Source: Echinometra lucunter (taxonomy: Eukaryota; Echinodermata; Echinoidea; Camarodonta; Echinometridae). Taken from it: a stretch of DNA of 64,000 nt. Position 1 is the stretch's first letter. Every line of letters begins with the position of its first letter. Both the position numbers and the translations under genes were made by a program. Of this stretch, positions 1-11,166 are shown in pieces. Under the pieces are notes generated by a model. The model was not told the origin of the DNA. It worked only from the letters and a program-made list of their open reading frames with translations, and made no database searches. The stretch is from contig CM057151.1 of the NCBI GenBank assembly GCA_029962745.1, positions 36,405,081 through 36,469,080 on the forward strand, read 5' to 3'.

Positions 1-1945
1 CTATCTGGATCTTCTTGCATAGCTTGAAACCATTCTCCTTGCTGTTCTAACTACCGGTAGTGCATGATTTAACATGTTTGGGTCTGCATGCACAGTATGA
101 AACCTAGTAGTTCTTTCAGAATGCAACTACTACATTGACAATTAATGTGAGAAATTTCAAATGAATGAAAGAAAGTCTTATTTGGAAGAGTAATAAGCAG
201 AAAAATATTAGGACAAACCTTGATTGACCCTCATCATGAAGAAATTTACTTCTGTGTAGTGAGACAGCCTTAGTACATGGCATCTCCTATTGCTAAGACT
301 CTCTTCAAGGTTATTGGAACTGTTGGAAGTCATTAACACTGGAAATACCTAAAGAATTGCATTCATACATCAGTTTTCCTTGCCAAAATTGATAAGGTGA
401 CTTTCAGAACTGAGGTGACAGAGGCAATCTCTTTCAGCTCTCCATCTCATCAAAATAGCAGGAAGCTGCAAAATTGAGAAAAATGAGAGCAGGGAAATCA
501 ACTGTCACCTCCACATGTTGCCTCCCATACAAACCCTTTGTGCAGTGGCAGATTGAGAATTCTGCAAAGGCCTCCTAAAGCTGCCACCTACATTGGCACT
601 ACAGTCAGATGCCAGGATGGGAATAAACCAAGCAACAAAATTCTGTTGTGTGTTGATGTAGAGCAAGAAGATCACAATTGACAAATGATTATGCATCATA
701 CAGAATATTCCTTTTGTCCCATCATTATTTACATACATGTACATATTGACTCTAGGTACCCACAGCTCTGCGTCCTGTTTAATCTCACTACACAGATATA
801 TTTAGCATTTGCATGAGTTTTGTACTTACAGGGCTAAAAACTGGCTAATCTTTCCATCTGTGAATCCCTGGATGAGGGCATTAAGGCACTCAACATTCAA
901 TATCTAGAGGCGATCCCTCGTTTGTACGTATGTAAATATGACTCGACACCTACACAGAACAAGATCGTTCTCACTGCCGTTGAAGTGTGCAGGAAATACA
1001 GCAGCAGAGTCTGCACCTTTGCAGGCAAGCAGTGTGGACACCCTAGCTGTGTGCCCTGTTGAAGTAACATCACCTGTGCAGGAAGAACCTGTAGCAGGGT
1101 GATGTGTGCTGGCATCCTGGCAGTGAGAGAAGGCCGGATCTGAAAGTACATGTACAGCAGGTACCACTTGAGTGAGAAGTGAGGCCCATTTTGTTTGCAC
1201 AGTGGTAAGGGCTGGGCATCCATGGCATGGTGGTGTGTACAAATCTTCCAGCCGTGAGAACTGGCTGGGTCTGAAAGTGCAGTGGGCATCATAACATCAT
1301 GCTTCTCTTCCATCACTCATGTATTAATATCAAAGTTCAAGCACTCCACTCTCATCAAAACTGAAAAGTTGGTAGGTTATCAGCTGTTATCAGAATAAAA
1401 GCTGCCTGCCACGGTGAAGTCTGGTGGGCTTCAGGGTGCACATCTAGCAAATCAGGCTCCCATAGAAACACGTGTTAAATTGAAGCACATCCAAAAATCA
1501 TATCTAAATAACCTCCCAATGAAAAATGTTTCAAGTTACAGAGTTTGAGCAGTATCCATGGAACCGCAAAATTCAGTACTTCACTTTAGTACTGTTTCTG
1601 CTCAAACAAAATCTGCAAAGGCTTAAATGAGGCTGAACACAAATCCCAACTTCTCACAGCTAAGAACAGTAGAAATGCATCGAATAATTCCTGTAAAATA
1701 CACCAAAACATCCAAACTTCAGTGCAGTGGTAAACACATGAAAGAATATGACTTCTAGCAGACATTTCTCCTTTCTCCAATTACCCACTTTTACATGAAC
1801 ATTTTTTGATCAGCTCCCATTTGATCATTTTACCTCTGCCTGTCCACCATGCACAATGAGTGGATGATTCACTTGTGCACCCTGCAGGCATTGCAAGTGT
1901 CATTTTATGCTCTCTGTATCCACCTCCATAATTTATGTCCTCTTG
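1..1945. other. Intron sequence with no recognised feature
   Basis: Several open frames of 60-140 codons occur on the minus strand (for example 897-1316). They are low in conserved motifs and resemble no family I know. I see no repeat with a second copy in the window. Confidence 0.5.
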
Positions 1946-2397
1946 TTAAAGACATTAGTTAACATTGTTATGATTTAAAAAACCTCATGTGTTACTTGAA
2001 AATGGGAAAAACATAAGGGTTATAGTGTAAAAATATGAGTCTGAAAGTTTCAGAGTATAATATCCACAGGAAGTATTTTTAAATATTAGAAATGTGAACC
2101 AATGTTTGAAAAATATACGAGGGTCGGTTGCACAGACCAGACGTAAGGAGTGCGTATGCGCGCATGGCTCAACGGACCATACTGTGTGTATTGGCGTATC
2201 ACGGGGCGGAAGGCAGATAATGGTATTTTTTAATTTGGGCAAAACAGTCCTCTTATTTTATTGTCTCTCGAGACGAAAACTAATAAAATCGTGGTTTGCG
2301 TCTAACAGTTTTTCATTCCAAATTATGATTGGTTTCAGGGTTTTTGAGTACAAATACAAGTACTCATATACATGTTTCATCTTAGTTTGAGAATATT
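1946..2397. mobile_element. Repeat family C, copy 1 (TTAA type, right end lost)
   Basis: This copy shares nearly its whole length with copies at 10257-10753 and 47039-47533. It begins with TTAAAGACATTAGTTAA, a decayed form of the family end TTAAAGGCATTGGCTAA. It lacks the last roughly 40 bp on the right. The NRF-1-like core is present but mutated (TGCGTATGCGCG at 2151-2162). No coding capacity is seen. Confidence 0.85.
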
Positions 2398-2643
2398 TTA
2401 TCCCATATTATTTTCCACAAGATCTTTTTGATGTCAATGCAAGGTGTTGAACACAAGAGCAATGCTGGAAATATTGAACAGGCATATCTGACCTTCATGT
2501 GCCTTTGTTTTTATAGCCTAATTTGGAATTCAATACGTTTGTTAACAATAGCAATATAGTTACATTACACCTACTTTTGTTTTCAGTACTTGTCAAGTTT
2601 TGCTTACACTGTTAGAAGTATCATTTCCCAAGGTATCATTCTC

Positions 2644-3139
2644 TTAAAGTGATTATACAATGGTTGTGAAAAAATTTTGATATATGATGAAGAATAGAAT
2701 TCTAAGAACAATAAAATTTAAATTTTTATGATTTTCAATTGAATTCAATGCCTTTTGGCAAATTATTTGTGGCTTGGTCATGGTTGACCTCAGAATTTGA
2801 GTAAATACAATAAACCAGCAGTGACGTAAATGTGGGTACCGGATAACGCGCACTGTAGTTGATGCGCGCGCTAGACTGTACAATATGTAATATACCTAGC
2901 GTGCATTTTTTCTAGAATTGCGCGACAAGGTACCCACAGTGACATCATTGGGTCAATAGCAGTTGAAATTGGGACACCGCAGAGGTGCCAAAAATAGGCT
3001 GAAATCTTACCATATTTTTGGTTATTGCTTGGCAACATGACTATCTTTGACTTTAGGCAGATGATTTTCTGCTACATGTAATAAAAATAAGCTCTTTTAA
3101 ATGAAGGAACATTGTTTCAGCATTGGGTACATCCTTTAA
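2644..3139. mobile_element. Repeat family G, copy 1 (TTAA at both ends)
   Basis: This is about 495 bp and matches 17227-17715 along its full length. It is bounded by TTAAAGTGATTAYACAATGG on the left and a weakly inverted CATTGGGTAC...CTTTAA on the right, with TTAA at each edge. The centre carries a GC-rich quasi-palindrome around GCGCGCTAGACTGTACAATA. It has no coding potential and is probably a non-autonomous DNA element. Confidence 0.85.
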
Positions 3140-3609
3140 TATGGTATTATTTATGAAGTATGGAAAATGAGCTTATGCATACAGGGTATAGGAGGGTCAT
3201 TCTGACCTAGGCCATTTTAGAACATGTACTCATAGTCTTATATGTATTTGATCACAGATTGTTTATTTGATAGAGCAATATCTCATATGCGGAAGTTTTA
3301 TGTCATGTTTTTATAGGATAGGCTTGCATTTAATGCACATCAATCTTAAGTAGACTTTGGTTCGTTTATTGAATTTCATAGATAACAGCAGATGATAAGA
3401 GGTCATTACAACTTTTAAGCTGTAATTTACTCCTTTTTTTTTTACTGTTGATAACTTGAGTTTTGAAAACTAGTAAATTGTGTGCTGATAACTTTTAAGT
3501 AGACATTGTATTTAATAGCAGTCTTTGTTAATATTTCTTTACTATTTCATCTAGTTGACTTGTGACTTTTGAAAGCTATCAGATTGTTCACTGGCTTTGA
3601 AGATGGGAT

Positions 3610-4110
3610 GAGTGCAAAGTTTATGCAGATAACATCCATTTCACTACATTTCCTTTCCTATTTTCATTTCACATACATATACATGTACAAGAGAAATGAA
3701 AATGAAAGATGAAAATTATTTGTATAGGAATTTACATCATCCATTTGTGGTTGAGAAGATTTTGATCATTCAATTGAGCGCAAAGTTCATTCAGATACAA
3801 TTATTTTCCTGCAGTCCTCTTTCTATTTTCATTTGATAATTACATGTGAAAAAAGCTATGCAAAGTGAAAGAAAGATACACATGTTTGTACAGGAATTGA
3901 TACCATCCATTTGAGGCCAGGAAGGTGTTAAGTATTCATGATTGAGCGCAAAGTGGATGTAGATACACTTGTGTCATCACTACAGTTCATTTTCATACTT
4001 TCACTTTACGTAGATCTAAAAACGAGAACAGAAACTGAAAGAAAGATATATGTCCAAATGTTTGGAAGTGGATTAGGAAGTGCTGATTCAATGAGCCTTT
4101 TACACCCCTT
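3610..4110. repeat. Three-unit degenerate tandem repeat, about 166-bp period
   Basis: The marker GAGYGCAAAG recurs at 3610, 3776 and 3944, a spacing of 166 and 168 bp. Each unit then has a CAGATACA-like block, a TTTTCATTT block, a GAAAGAAAGAT-like block and ATCCATTTG. The units are diverged, so the duplication is old. There is no coding sense. Confidence 0.75.
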
Positions 4111-4137
4111 TTTATTAGTGCATTAACTTAATGAATG

Positions 4138-4195
4138 CTGAATTCTCTCATTTGTATAGAGTTAATATAGGGGCCATCCGGTTCCCAAAATGCAT
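4138..4195 (+). repeat. Short dispersed repeat U, copy 1
   Basis: This is one of six roughly 55-bp copies. The consensus begins CTGAATTCTC, then CCCATAGAnTTAATACAGGG, then CCACCCGGTTCC. This copy is recognisable but mutated in the CCCATAG part. Confidence 0.5.
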
Positions 4196-4234
4196 TGCCA
4201 ATGGATGCTGGACTTAAAGCAAACTTTTGCTCAA

Positions 4235-4553
4235 TAAAGGTTGGTTTTTACAGGGCACGAACAATTTGTGAAGGATGTGAATTTCAAAAAAAATGGCGAA
4301 GTCCAACATTTGTATTTTAGTCCAAAAGTCCTAACATGTGCGGGGGTTCAGAAGCGTCGGTTGTTCGCTGGATTCTGACTTGCAACATTCGCAATGAAAC
4401 CTTTTTTAATCTCCTTCAGAACTAAAAATGAACACTTATACAAATGTTTGGCAAAGTTTTGAAGCCTAAAATATGAATGTTGGACTTTGTCTTATTTTCA
4501 AACATTTGCATCCTTCACGAATCGTTAGTGTGCCCAGTGAAAACTGGCCTTTA
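4235..4553. mobile_element. Palindromic MITE, family I
   Basis: The left arm from TAAAGGTTGGTTTTTACAGG is matched in inverse by the right arm ending GTGAAAACTGGCCTTTA. Arms of roughly 90 bp share GGGCAC, GTGAAGGATG and AAGTCCAACATT. The loop is about 140 bp and has no ORF. No second copy is seen in the window. Copies of short repeat U lie on both sides. Confidence 0.8.
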
Positions 4554-4630
4554 GTGACTGTAACATCAATAAGAATGTGCCTAGAGCTGGAAGGGCGTTC
4601 ATTAGCTTGTGTCATTTAACCCCTAGAAAA

Positions 4631-4686
4631 CTGAATGCTCGCTTTCCCATATAGACTTAATACAGGGATCACCCTGTTCCATTAGG
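4631..4686 (+). repeat. Short dispersed repeat U, copy 2
   Basis: This copy contains CTGAATGCTC, CCCATATAGACTTAATACAG and a decayed CCTGTTCC end. It has the same orientation as the copy at 4138, from which it is separated by hairpin element I. Confidence 0.55.
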
Positions 4687-4945
4687 CTTTAGCTAATTGG
4701 TTAAAAAAAGGGCTAATGCCTTTCTCTCTGCGAGGCTCTCAACGGATGAAGGCAATGCTGACATTGCATATTCAGTCATTGCTATTTTTAGCCCTTGCAA
4801 CATTTGATGAAGATCATGATTTCTCATTATTAGTATTAGACAGCAGAAGGGCAATGTACAGGAAATATATAGATCGAGAACAGATAAATGCTAAACAAAT
4901 TACTTTCACACGCTTTTGGTACCGAGGGTACAGCACTGAAAAAAT

Positions 4946-5509
4946 TTAAAGGCAAAGTCAACCCCAAAAGTTTCACTGTTTCAATTAAAGGAGTTAAATT
5001 TTAACAGTATTTCAAAAAAGAAATGAGCAGAATCAGTCAGAGAATAAGAAAATTACACTCATTTACATTTTCTAGTAAATTACTCTCGGCTCTGCAAATT
5101 GGCAGCACTGATGACATCATATGCGAACAGCTCTCCATTCACTGTGTACATAAAATTTAACATTTTCTGAATTTTCTTGAAATTTACACATTTTTTGCCC
5201 CCATAGTCAAGGTATGTTCAGAAGAATTGCTTTTTACATAACATACTTTGACTATGGGGTGAGAAAATGTGTAACTTTCAAGGAAATTGAGAAAATGTGA
5301 ATTTTCATGTACAAAGTGAATGGAGAGCTGCTCGCATATGATGTCATCAGTGTTGCCAATTTGCAGAGCCGAGAGTAATTTACTAGAAAATATAAATGAG
5401 TGTAATTTTCTTATTCTTTGACCGATTTTGCTCATTTCTTTTTTAAAATGCTGTTCAAATTTATCTCCTTTTATTGAAACAGTACTTTTGGGGTGAACTT
5501 TCCCTTTAA
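4946..5509. mobile_element. Palindromic MITE family A, copy 1 (full length)
   Basis: This is a near-complete inverted repeat of about 564 bp. The two arms of about 270 bp each meet near 5220. The edges are TTAAAGG and CCTTTAA. Each arm carries the blocks TTTCACTGTTTCAA, AATTACACTCATTTA, CTCTCGGCTCTGCAAATTGG and GATGACATCATATGCG. It is homologous to 8313-8701 and 21305-21872. It has no transposase. The single open frame across the right arm is a by-product. Confidence 0.92.
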
Positions 5510-6440
5510 ATAATTCAGCAAAACGGTAAATTTTTATTTGGTACCTTAGGGTACCAAACACAGCATCATCTGATGAAGATCATGATCTCTCATTATTGAT
5601 ATTAGATAGCAGAAGGGCAATGTACAGCAAATATTAGAATATATAGATCAAGAGCTGATAAATGTTGATAATAGTCTACTCACTTTTTCAGTGAGTAGCA
5701 TGATACATTGTACCATCATTTGCAAAAGATTAAGACCACCCTTCCATAATGCATTAACTCAAAGAAAAAAAAACAAAGTTAAAAATGTTTATTTTGCAGA
5801 CAAGTACATTTTTATTTTCAACGCATTCATATGGGCTGATGCCAGTACTCTTGTGCTAGTGACCAATAAATGTAATCATTCAATGAGACAAAAGAAGGTA
5901 TTCCAAATTATTGAAATGCCCACAAATTTCCAGGTGGTCTAAACTTTTGCAAATTATGATAAATGGAAAAGGAAATGTAATCAAGGTGATCAGTATTACA
6001 TTCAGTGCTAAATTGCAGCCAGGAAAGGGAGTCAAATTAGTACCCATGTACATGCACGATGTTTGTTATTATGTATTTGGTAACAAAAAGTTATTTGTGT
6101 GAATGGTGAATGTAGATTGGGATTTCTGATTACCTAGGTTTAATTATGTGATTAGCAAAAATGACAAATGTTTATTGAGGCCATGAGATATTCCCTTATT
6201 TTTATGAGATGGCTCATGCAGAAAATTTTCATTAATGCTTTGCCTCTTGTCTTGTTATTTGTTGTTATTACAAAATGCTTTTCATATAGTTCAATTGTGT
6301 ATGTTTTTTTTTTAAATTCAAAATTTCTGGAAGACTTGCCCTGGATTTTTTTCTCATTTTCATAGATTATGACTATCTAATCATTTCAATTTTGATTTTA
6401 AAAGTTCCACATAGAAAGAAATACAAATGAAACTTATTGA
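5510..6440. other. Intron sequence with no recognised feature
   Basis: This is AT-rich sequence with short chance open frames only. It includes a repeated phrase with 4800-4880 (ATGAAGATCATGAT, then CTCATTATT, then GCAGAAGGGCAATGTACAG) at 5571-5630. This means element A1 lies between two direct copies of a roughly 65-bp sequence. Confidence 0.55.
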
Positions 6441-6475
6441 AACCTGTTTATTTCTTTTTCTGTTTCTTTGTACAG

Positions 6476-6607
6476 AGGGGCTTTCTCAGAGGTGGTGGTA
6501 GCAGAGGATAGAAAGAGTGGAGAATACAGAGCTATAAAATGCATCGAGAAGAAGAAAATCAAAGGGAAGGAGGACACATTGGAGAACGAGATAGCTATCC
6601 TCAAGCA
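6476..6607 (+). CDS. CAMK1: CaMKI-like kinase, internal exon: glycine loop, catalytic Lys, helix C
   Basis: This exon encodes 43 full codons of the N-lobe of a CaMKI-type Ser/Thr kinase, the cytosolic enzyme activated by Ca2+/calmodulin and by CaMKK. It opens on the last glycine of the ATP loop (GAFSEV, the CaMKI form of GxGxFxxV). It includes the ATP-binding lysine in AIKCI (residue 21 of the exon) and the helix-C glutamate in ENEIAIL. The first base completes a codon begun in an upstream exon, probably the Thr of GTG. The last two bases (CA) are completed by the first base of the next exon to give Gln. The acceptor is a long pyrimidine tract ending TACAG; the donor is GTAAGT. The exon length is 132 bp. 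CaMKIV, DCLK and other CAMK families diverge at GAFSEV, so CaMKI is preferred; the paralogue (1, 1D, 1G or PNCK type) cannot be decided. Confidence 0.95.
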
Positions 6608-6721
6608 GTAAGTAACCATGTCTGAACACTCCCATAAAACTGCGTGTGGTGTGTGTGTTTCATATTTTTATTGAGCTACATTATTGTGCCAGAAACTCTA
6701 AGTCATCAAAACGCAAAGCAA

Positions 6722-7060
6722 AGACAGGGTTCACACAGAAACCACAGAGAGTGCTCAGAGGTTTCAAAAGCTACAGCCTTGAAGTAAATTCTGTCTGCAC
6801 ACCAAACAACTTTAAGTGAAGGCCCCTTGATGGTGGTAGTTTTCATGCAAAAATTTGTGGACCAATCAAATTCTTATGAAGTTAGCACAAAATATGACGT
6901 CGCAAGTTTGTCTGTGCAACTTTTGGCAAAACTCTCTTAGCATGAATTATTACTGAGGTATTGATGCATATCTCATTTAGTGTCTCAATTTACCACGCCG
7001 TAAAACACACCAAGGATGTTTTCCCCGGGGGTTTTCCGCTGGATATCTGAACAAGCCTGT
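6722..7060. mobile_element. Divergent copy of repeat family F
   Basis: The centre (about 6845-6960: CCAATCAAATTC, GAAGTTAGC, GTCTGTGCAA, CAAAACTCTC) matches the middle of family F at 11163-11533 and 55339-55697. The outer parts are only vaguely similar (GGTTCACACAGA on the left, GATATCTGAACA on the right). It sits 115 bp downstream of the first kinase exon. Confidence 0.5.
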
Positions 7061-7544
7061 AGATATGGTCTTTGGTGCAGGGTTGAAGTTTAGAATTTTG
7101 TCAGTACCGGTAAACAAAAGTGATGCAAAGTACTTTTAGATGGAGCATGTACCGTACAAGCGTAAACCACAAGCTACAGGGTTAAGACTGTCCCATGAAG
7201 CTTTACATGTACCTATGCAGATTCAGTGGAGGAGGAGTCAGGCTTCTTTCTAAATTGTTTTATGGGTCAGTGGCAACCTCATTACCAGGGTCAAATTGTG
7301 ATCGGTGAATAATGAATATCACAATGCACATCATGGGGGTTCAATTTGTGTAGTTTGATTTAATCAGAAATTGGAATGCGGCACCTGTACGTGGACCTGT
7401 ATGAGAGTGGGTAGGCGCAGTATAGGGCATAACTTCAAAGGGCATTTGGTTGTCTTTTGCTTCTCATTTAAAGGGACTGTTCACATTTGAAATTCTGTTT
7501 GAAGCATTCATGTACATGATGATGGTGATGGTATGCAATCTATA

Positions 7545-7780
7545 TATAGTATCCAACAGAAGTGAGTACACCCTTTACAAAATGTGTAAATTCAAATGTA
7601 AATTCATACATAAATGTATTACAACTATGATAGAAAAAAACAAAATTCTGTGACTGGTGTAATGATAGGAATTATCTCTTCCTTAACAATAATGTAATAC
7701 CTCAAGGATTTTGTTTAAATTTGTAGCAACAAAAGTTAAGAACACCTTCAAATATGTACTCACTTTTATTGGATACTGTA
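7545..7780. mobile_element. Short mariner-like MITE
   Basis: The ends are inverted copies of AGTATCCAAYARAAGTGAG followed by TACA, each next to TA. That fits a Tc1/mariner-type terminal repeat with a TA target duplication. The interior of about 190 bp has no ORF. The assignment to Tc1/mariner rests on terminal form only. Confidence 0.65.
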
Positions 7781-7971
7781 AGTTACTACTTAAATGTGAA
7801 TGTATAATTTTATAGTGTGAATACTGATTGAAATGGAGGCAATATTACTTCCATGGAAATTTAAACAAAAATTTGAATATCAATATTTTTTTAACTTTCA
7901 AGAACGCTTCTCTTATAGTCAAACAAATAGAATTAAGATTTATTTACTTTAAAAATCATGTCTGAATGTTG

Positions 7972-7972
<1 letters not shown>

Positions 7973-8008
<36 letters not shown>

Positions 8009-8300
8009 TATAGTTCTTGTATAGTGCTTATCAAATTATGATATAACGTCCCTATGTGCTTCCAAAGGTCTTGGATATTATTACCCCAGCTTTAGCCCGG
8101 CAAAGCCTTTTACAGCGCGCAAGCATTTCAAGGAATGAATTCCTGCCAGGTACCCATTCACATCACCTGGGTTGAGTGCAGCAAGATGTGGATGAATTTC
8201 TTGCTGAATGAAATTAACGCCATGGCTGGGATTCGAACCCACGACCCTCTGATTGAAAGACGAGAGTCGGAACCACCAGACCACAATGCTTCCACGATGT
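7973..8300 (-). mobile_element. tRNA-derived SINE with (ATT)n tail
   Basis: Read on the minus strand, it starts with a tRNA-like head. The A-box-like part is TGGTCTGGTGGTTCCGACTC (about 8265-8285) and the B box is GGTTCGAATCCC (about 8228-8240). It continues through a non-tRNA body containing AACCCAGGTGATGTGAATGG and ends in a TTA/ATT microsatellite (7973-8009). The head promotes RNA polymerase III transcription in such elements. Retroposition depends on a partner LINE. Its 5' end abuts MITE A copy 2. Confidence 0.85.
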
Positions 8301-8312
8301 ATGAGTTGTAGC

Positions 8313-8701
8313 TTAAAGGGAAAGTCCACCCTGGAAGTTTCACTGTTTCAATAAAAGGAGATAAATTTGAACAGCATTTTAAACAAGAAATGAGCAAATC
8401 GGTCAAAGAATAAGAAAATTACACTCATTTACATTTTCTAGTAAATTACTCTCGGCTCTGCAAATTGGCAACACTGATGACATATGCGAGCAGGTCTCCA
8501 TTCACTTTGTACATGAAATTTCACATTTTCTCAATTTTCTTGGAAGTTACACATTTTCTTACCCCACAGTCAAAGTACATGTATGTCATGTAAAAAGCAA
8601 TTCTTCTGAACATACATTGACTATGGGGGTTTTAAAATGCTGTTCAAATTTATCTCCTTTTATTGAAACAGTGAAACTTCTAGGGTGGACTTACCCTTTA
8701 A
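8313..8701. mobile_element. MITE family A, copy 2 (right arm deleted)
   Basis: The left arm is complete from TTAAAGGGAAAGTCCACC. The right arm jumps from the central ACTATGGGGGTT straight to TTTTAAAATGCTGTTCAAAT, losing about 175 bp. The outer end is ACCCTTTAA. TTAA is present at both edges. The arms are close to those of the copy at 21305. Confidence 0.9.
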
Positions 8702-9620
8702 CTGATTGAGTGGTTGAGCTTTGGAAAAAGTCCCACAGCTGAAAAGAAGAAAACAGACAATCATAACCTGCTGTCAAAGCCAAAAGGCTGTTATCTTTAT
8801 CATCCCTTTTCCACTATACTTTACTCTCTTTGGAGCTCTTAGCAGATGAGCAAATATTATAGTGAAATGCCAGTGGCTGGGCAGTTACTGAAGCAAAATT
8901 TGATGAAATATGCACAATAGAATGTAAAACAAATGTTGTTTTGTGAACTATTAAACCAAACCAATAACATGAACTTTTCTGAAACCTGTCAAAATGATTG
9001 AATGGTGTGTATAAGGGTATGGTGCAATAGATGGCAGTGTTATGAAAGAGTATGAAAACCTTTGTGAAGAAAAAATGTAGCTTTTATTATCATACGTAAT
9101 TTCGCTATATACTAGCAGAATGGGTGGGTGTGAGGAGGTGTGTGATGTCATATCTCTTATTCTCAAGGTTGGAATGGCCTTTTTAAAATGCCATTTAATG
9201 GCAAGAGGTTCACTGATAAAGGAACTCAAAAAGATTTTCTATCCTTTTATGTATTTTAGGATTTAAAAAAAAGCTGTTTACTTTCAGACAGGAGTTACAT
9301 AAAACAGAAAATATAAATTATGAAGGTACCTTATATAAATGCTCTTACGCAATGGAAAAGGTGTTCTCCTGTAAATTGAAGAAAGAAAATTCGCCGCAAA
9401 ATGCTTCATTATTTTTTGAAATCTATTCAGAAGAAAGTAACTCCAAAACACTAGTCAGAGTGTTATACAACTCATTCTTAAGAGATTTAAAATGCGTTAT
9501 ATTTGATAAGGGCTCTTCTGCGTACGTTACATTTATAGGGGTGTTTTTGTGCTGATGTGACAAATTGTGAAAAGGGATGTCAAATATTTTCACCTCTGAA
9601 TCTGTAGTTATACTAATGAG
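8702..9620. other. Intron sequence with no recognised feature
   Basis: Nothing beyond chance open frames is visible. No repeat has a partner elsewhere in the window. Confidence 0.5.
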
Positions 9621-10240
9621 TAATAATAATAATGATAATAATAATTATAATGCATTTATATTGCGCATTTTCCATATGTGTAGCATGTTCAAATGCGCTT
9701 TACGATGAACTTATTACTGAAACAAGTGAGTTTTTAGATGTTTTTTTGAAAACATTGAGAGATTGCTGGTTCTGGAGAGTATGGGGTCGTTGATTCCACA
9801 GTTTGGGAGCAGCAGATGAAAATCCTAGTCACCAAGTGTGGCCAGCATCTTGGAAGTAGGATAGTTCAGCATATTCAAATGCGCTTTACGATGAACTTAT
9901 TACTGAAACAAGTGAGTTTTTAGATGTTTTTTTGGAAACATTGAGAGATTGCTGGTTCTGGAGAGTATGGGGTTGTTGATTCCACAGTTTGGGAGCAGCA
10001 GATGAAAATGCCTTGTCACCAAGTGTGGCAAGCATCTTGGAGGTAGGATAGTTCAGTGTGATACCTTGTGAGGAGCGGAGGGTGTACCGTGACGGTTGAC
10101 TGATAGTTATGAGTTCAGATAAGTAAGGAGGAGCGAGACCATGGATGCATTTGAAAGTGAGTAGAAGTATCTTGTAGTGGATCCTGGACCTGATGGGAAG
10201 CCAGTTCAGTTGACGGAGGACTGGTTGTATGTAAGAAAAT
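9621..10240 (-). mobile_element. 5'-truncated non-LTR retrotransposon (CR1/L2-like), 3' end
   Basis: On the minus strand, 10230-9886 encodes a recognisable reverse-transcriptase C-terminal tail: PVLRQLNWLPIRSRI, then YKILLLTFKCIHGLAPPYL, then GDKAFSSAAPKLWN. These blocks are typical of the region after the RT palm in CR1/L2/Rex-type LINEs. The catalytic part is missing, so the copy is dead on arrival. The element ends in an ATT-rich tail (9621-9660). A 186-bp segment near the 3' end is tandemly duplicated (about 9687-9872 and 9873-10058). The clade call is by pattern only. Confidence 0.88.
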
Positions 10241-10256
10241 AAAGATTTATATATAA

Positions 10257-10753
10257 TTAAAGGCATTGGCTAACTTTGCTTTGATATAAAAAAAATCTCA
10301 TTTTGTTACTTAAAAATGGGATAAACATTAGGGTTATAGTGTAAAAATTAACAGTGTGAAAGTTTCAGAGCATAATATCCACGGGAAGTATTTTTAAATA
10401 TTAGAAATATGAACCAATGTTTGAAAAATATACGAGGGTCGGTTGCATAGACCCAACGTAAGGAGTGCGCATGCGCACATGACAAAACGGACCGCACTGT
10501 GTGTATTGACGTATCACGCGGCGGAAGGCAAGTAACAGTATTTTTGAATTCGCGCAAACGGTCCTCTTAGTTCAGTGTCTCTCGAGACGAAAGCTCATAA
10601 AATCGCGGTTTACGTCTAACTTACAGCTTTTCCTTCCAAATTATGGTTGGTGTCAGGGTTTTTGAGTATAAATACAAGTACTCATACACATGTTTCATCT
10701 TAGTTTGAGAATTTTTTAAATCAGCTGCTCACAAAGTTAGCCAATGCCTTTAA
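10257..10753. mobile_element. Repeat family C, copy 2 (full length, TTAA type)
   Basis: The ends are TTAAAGGCATTGGCTAAC and its inverse GTTAGCCAATGCCTTTAA. The element is 497 bp and carries a perfect NRF-1-like palindrome TGCGCATGCGCA at 10466-10477 and TGACGTATCACGC about 30 bp later. It has the same orientation as copy 1 and is inverted relative to copy 3. Its right TTAA is also the left TTAA of family D. Confidence 0.92.
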
Positions 10754-11166
10754 CCCATTCGTGACAGAAGTCCACATTTTGTGGTTTGGTCTAATATCTT
10801 TTGATGCAAAGCCCTAAAAATCATACCAAATACATGAGCAGAAAGAGCAAAAAATTCTACACAAACTATGCCCATTTTGATTGCATCAATACTTGTTGTT
10901 TGATGCTGAAAATTCTTTAAAGGAAAATAAGCATTAAAATCCTTAAATTGGCAATGTGGTAGAAAGTTTAAAATCACTGTTTTCCCCTGCAAATTGGCAA
11001 CTTTTTGACTTCTCATCATAATTTCTGTCAATTTATATTCATTTCTGATACATGACGTTTTATAAATAAAATGAAGCAATAAAATAAAAATGTTGGGTGT
11101 TGCCAATCTGAAGAATAACAGCTGATCAAATTAGGCTTTAAATAATTCCTGTCACAAATGGGTTAA
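10750..11166. mobile_element. Repeat family D, copy 1 (TTAA type, uninterrupted)
   Basis: The terminal inverted repeats are TTAACCCATTCGTGACAG and CTGTCACAAATGGGTTAA. TTAA followed by CCC at both ends resembles piggyBac-type termini. The element is 417 bp. It contains two inverted ATTGGCAAC/GTTGCCAA motifs. It is the empty-site reference for the interrupted copy at 52413-54680. Confidence 0.9.

Larger units (their letters stand above)
1..6475 (+). other. Upstream intron of the CaMKI-like gene (partial)
   Basis: No exon preceding the glycine-loop exon was found here. I looked for a segment ending in LGT-like residues with a GT donor in the right phase and saw none, so at least 6.4 kb is intron. 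The stretch holds repeat copies C1, G1, a 166-bp tandem, hairpin I and A1. The long spaces 1-1945, 3140-3600 and 5510-6440 contain nothing I can name. The pyrimidine tract at 6445-6475 is the acceptor of the following exon. Confidence 0.75.

Noticed and set aside
897..1316. 139-codon minus-strand frame
   Set aside because: No known domain, overlapped by another frame of similar length, and no splice context.
6434..6619. Minus-strand frame across the first kinase exon
   Set aside because: It is the antisense shadow of the kinase exon.
8220..8300. tRNA gene on the minus strand
   Set aside because: The A and B boxes are present, but it continues into a SINE body and ATT tail and does not form a full tRNA.
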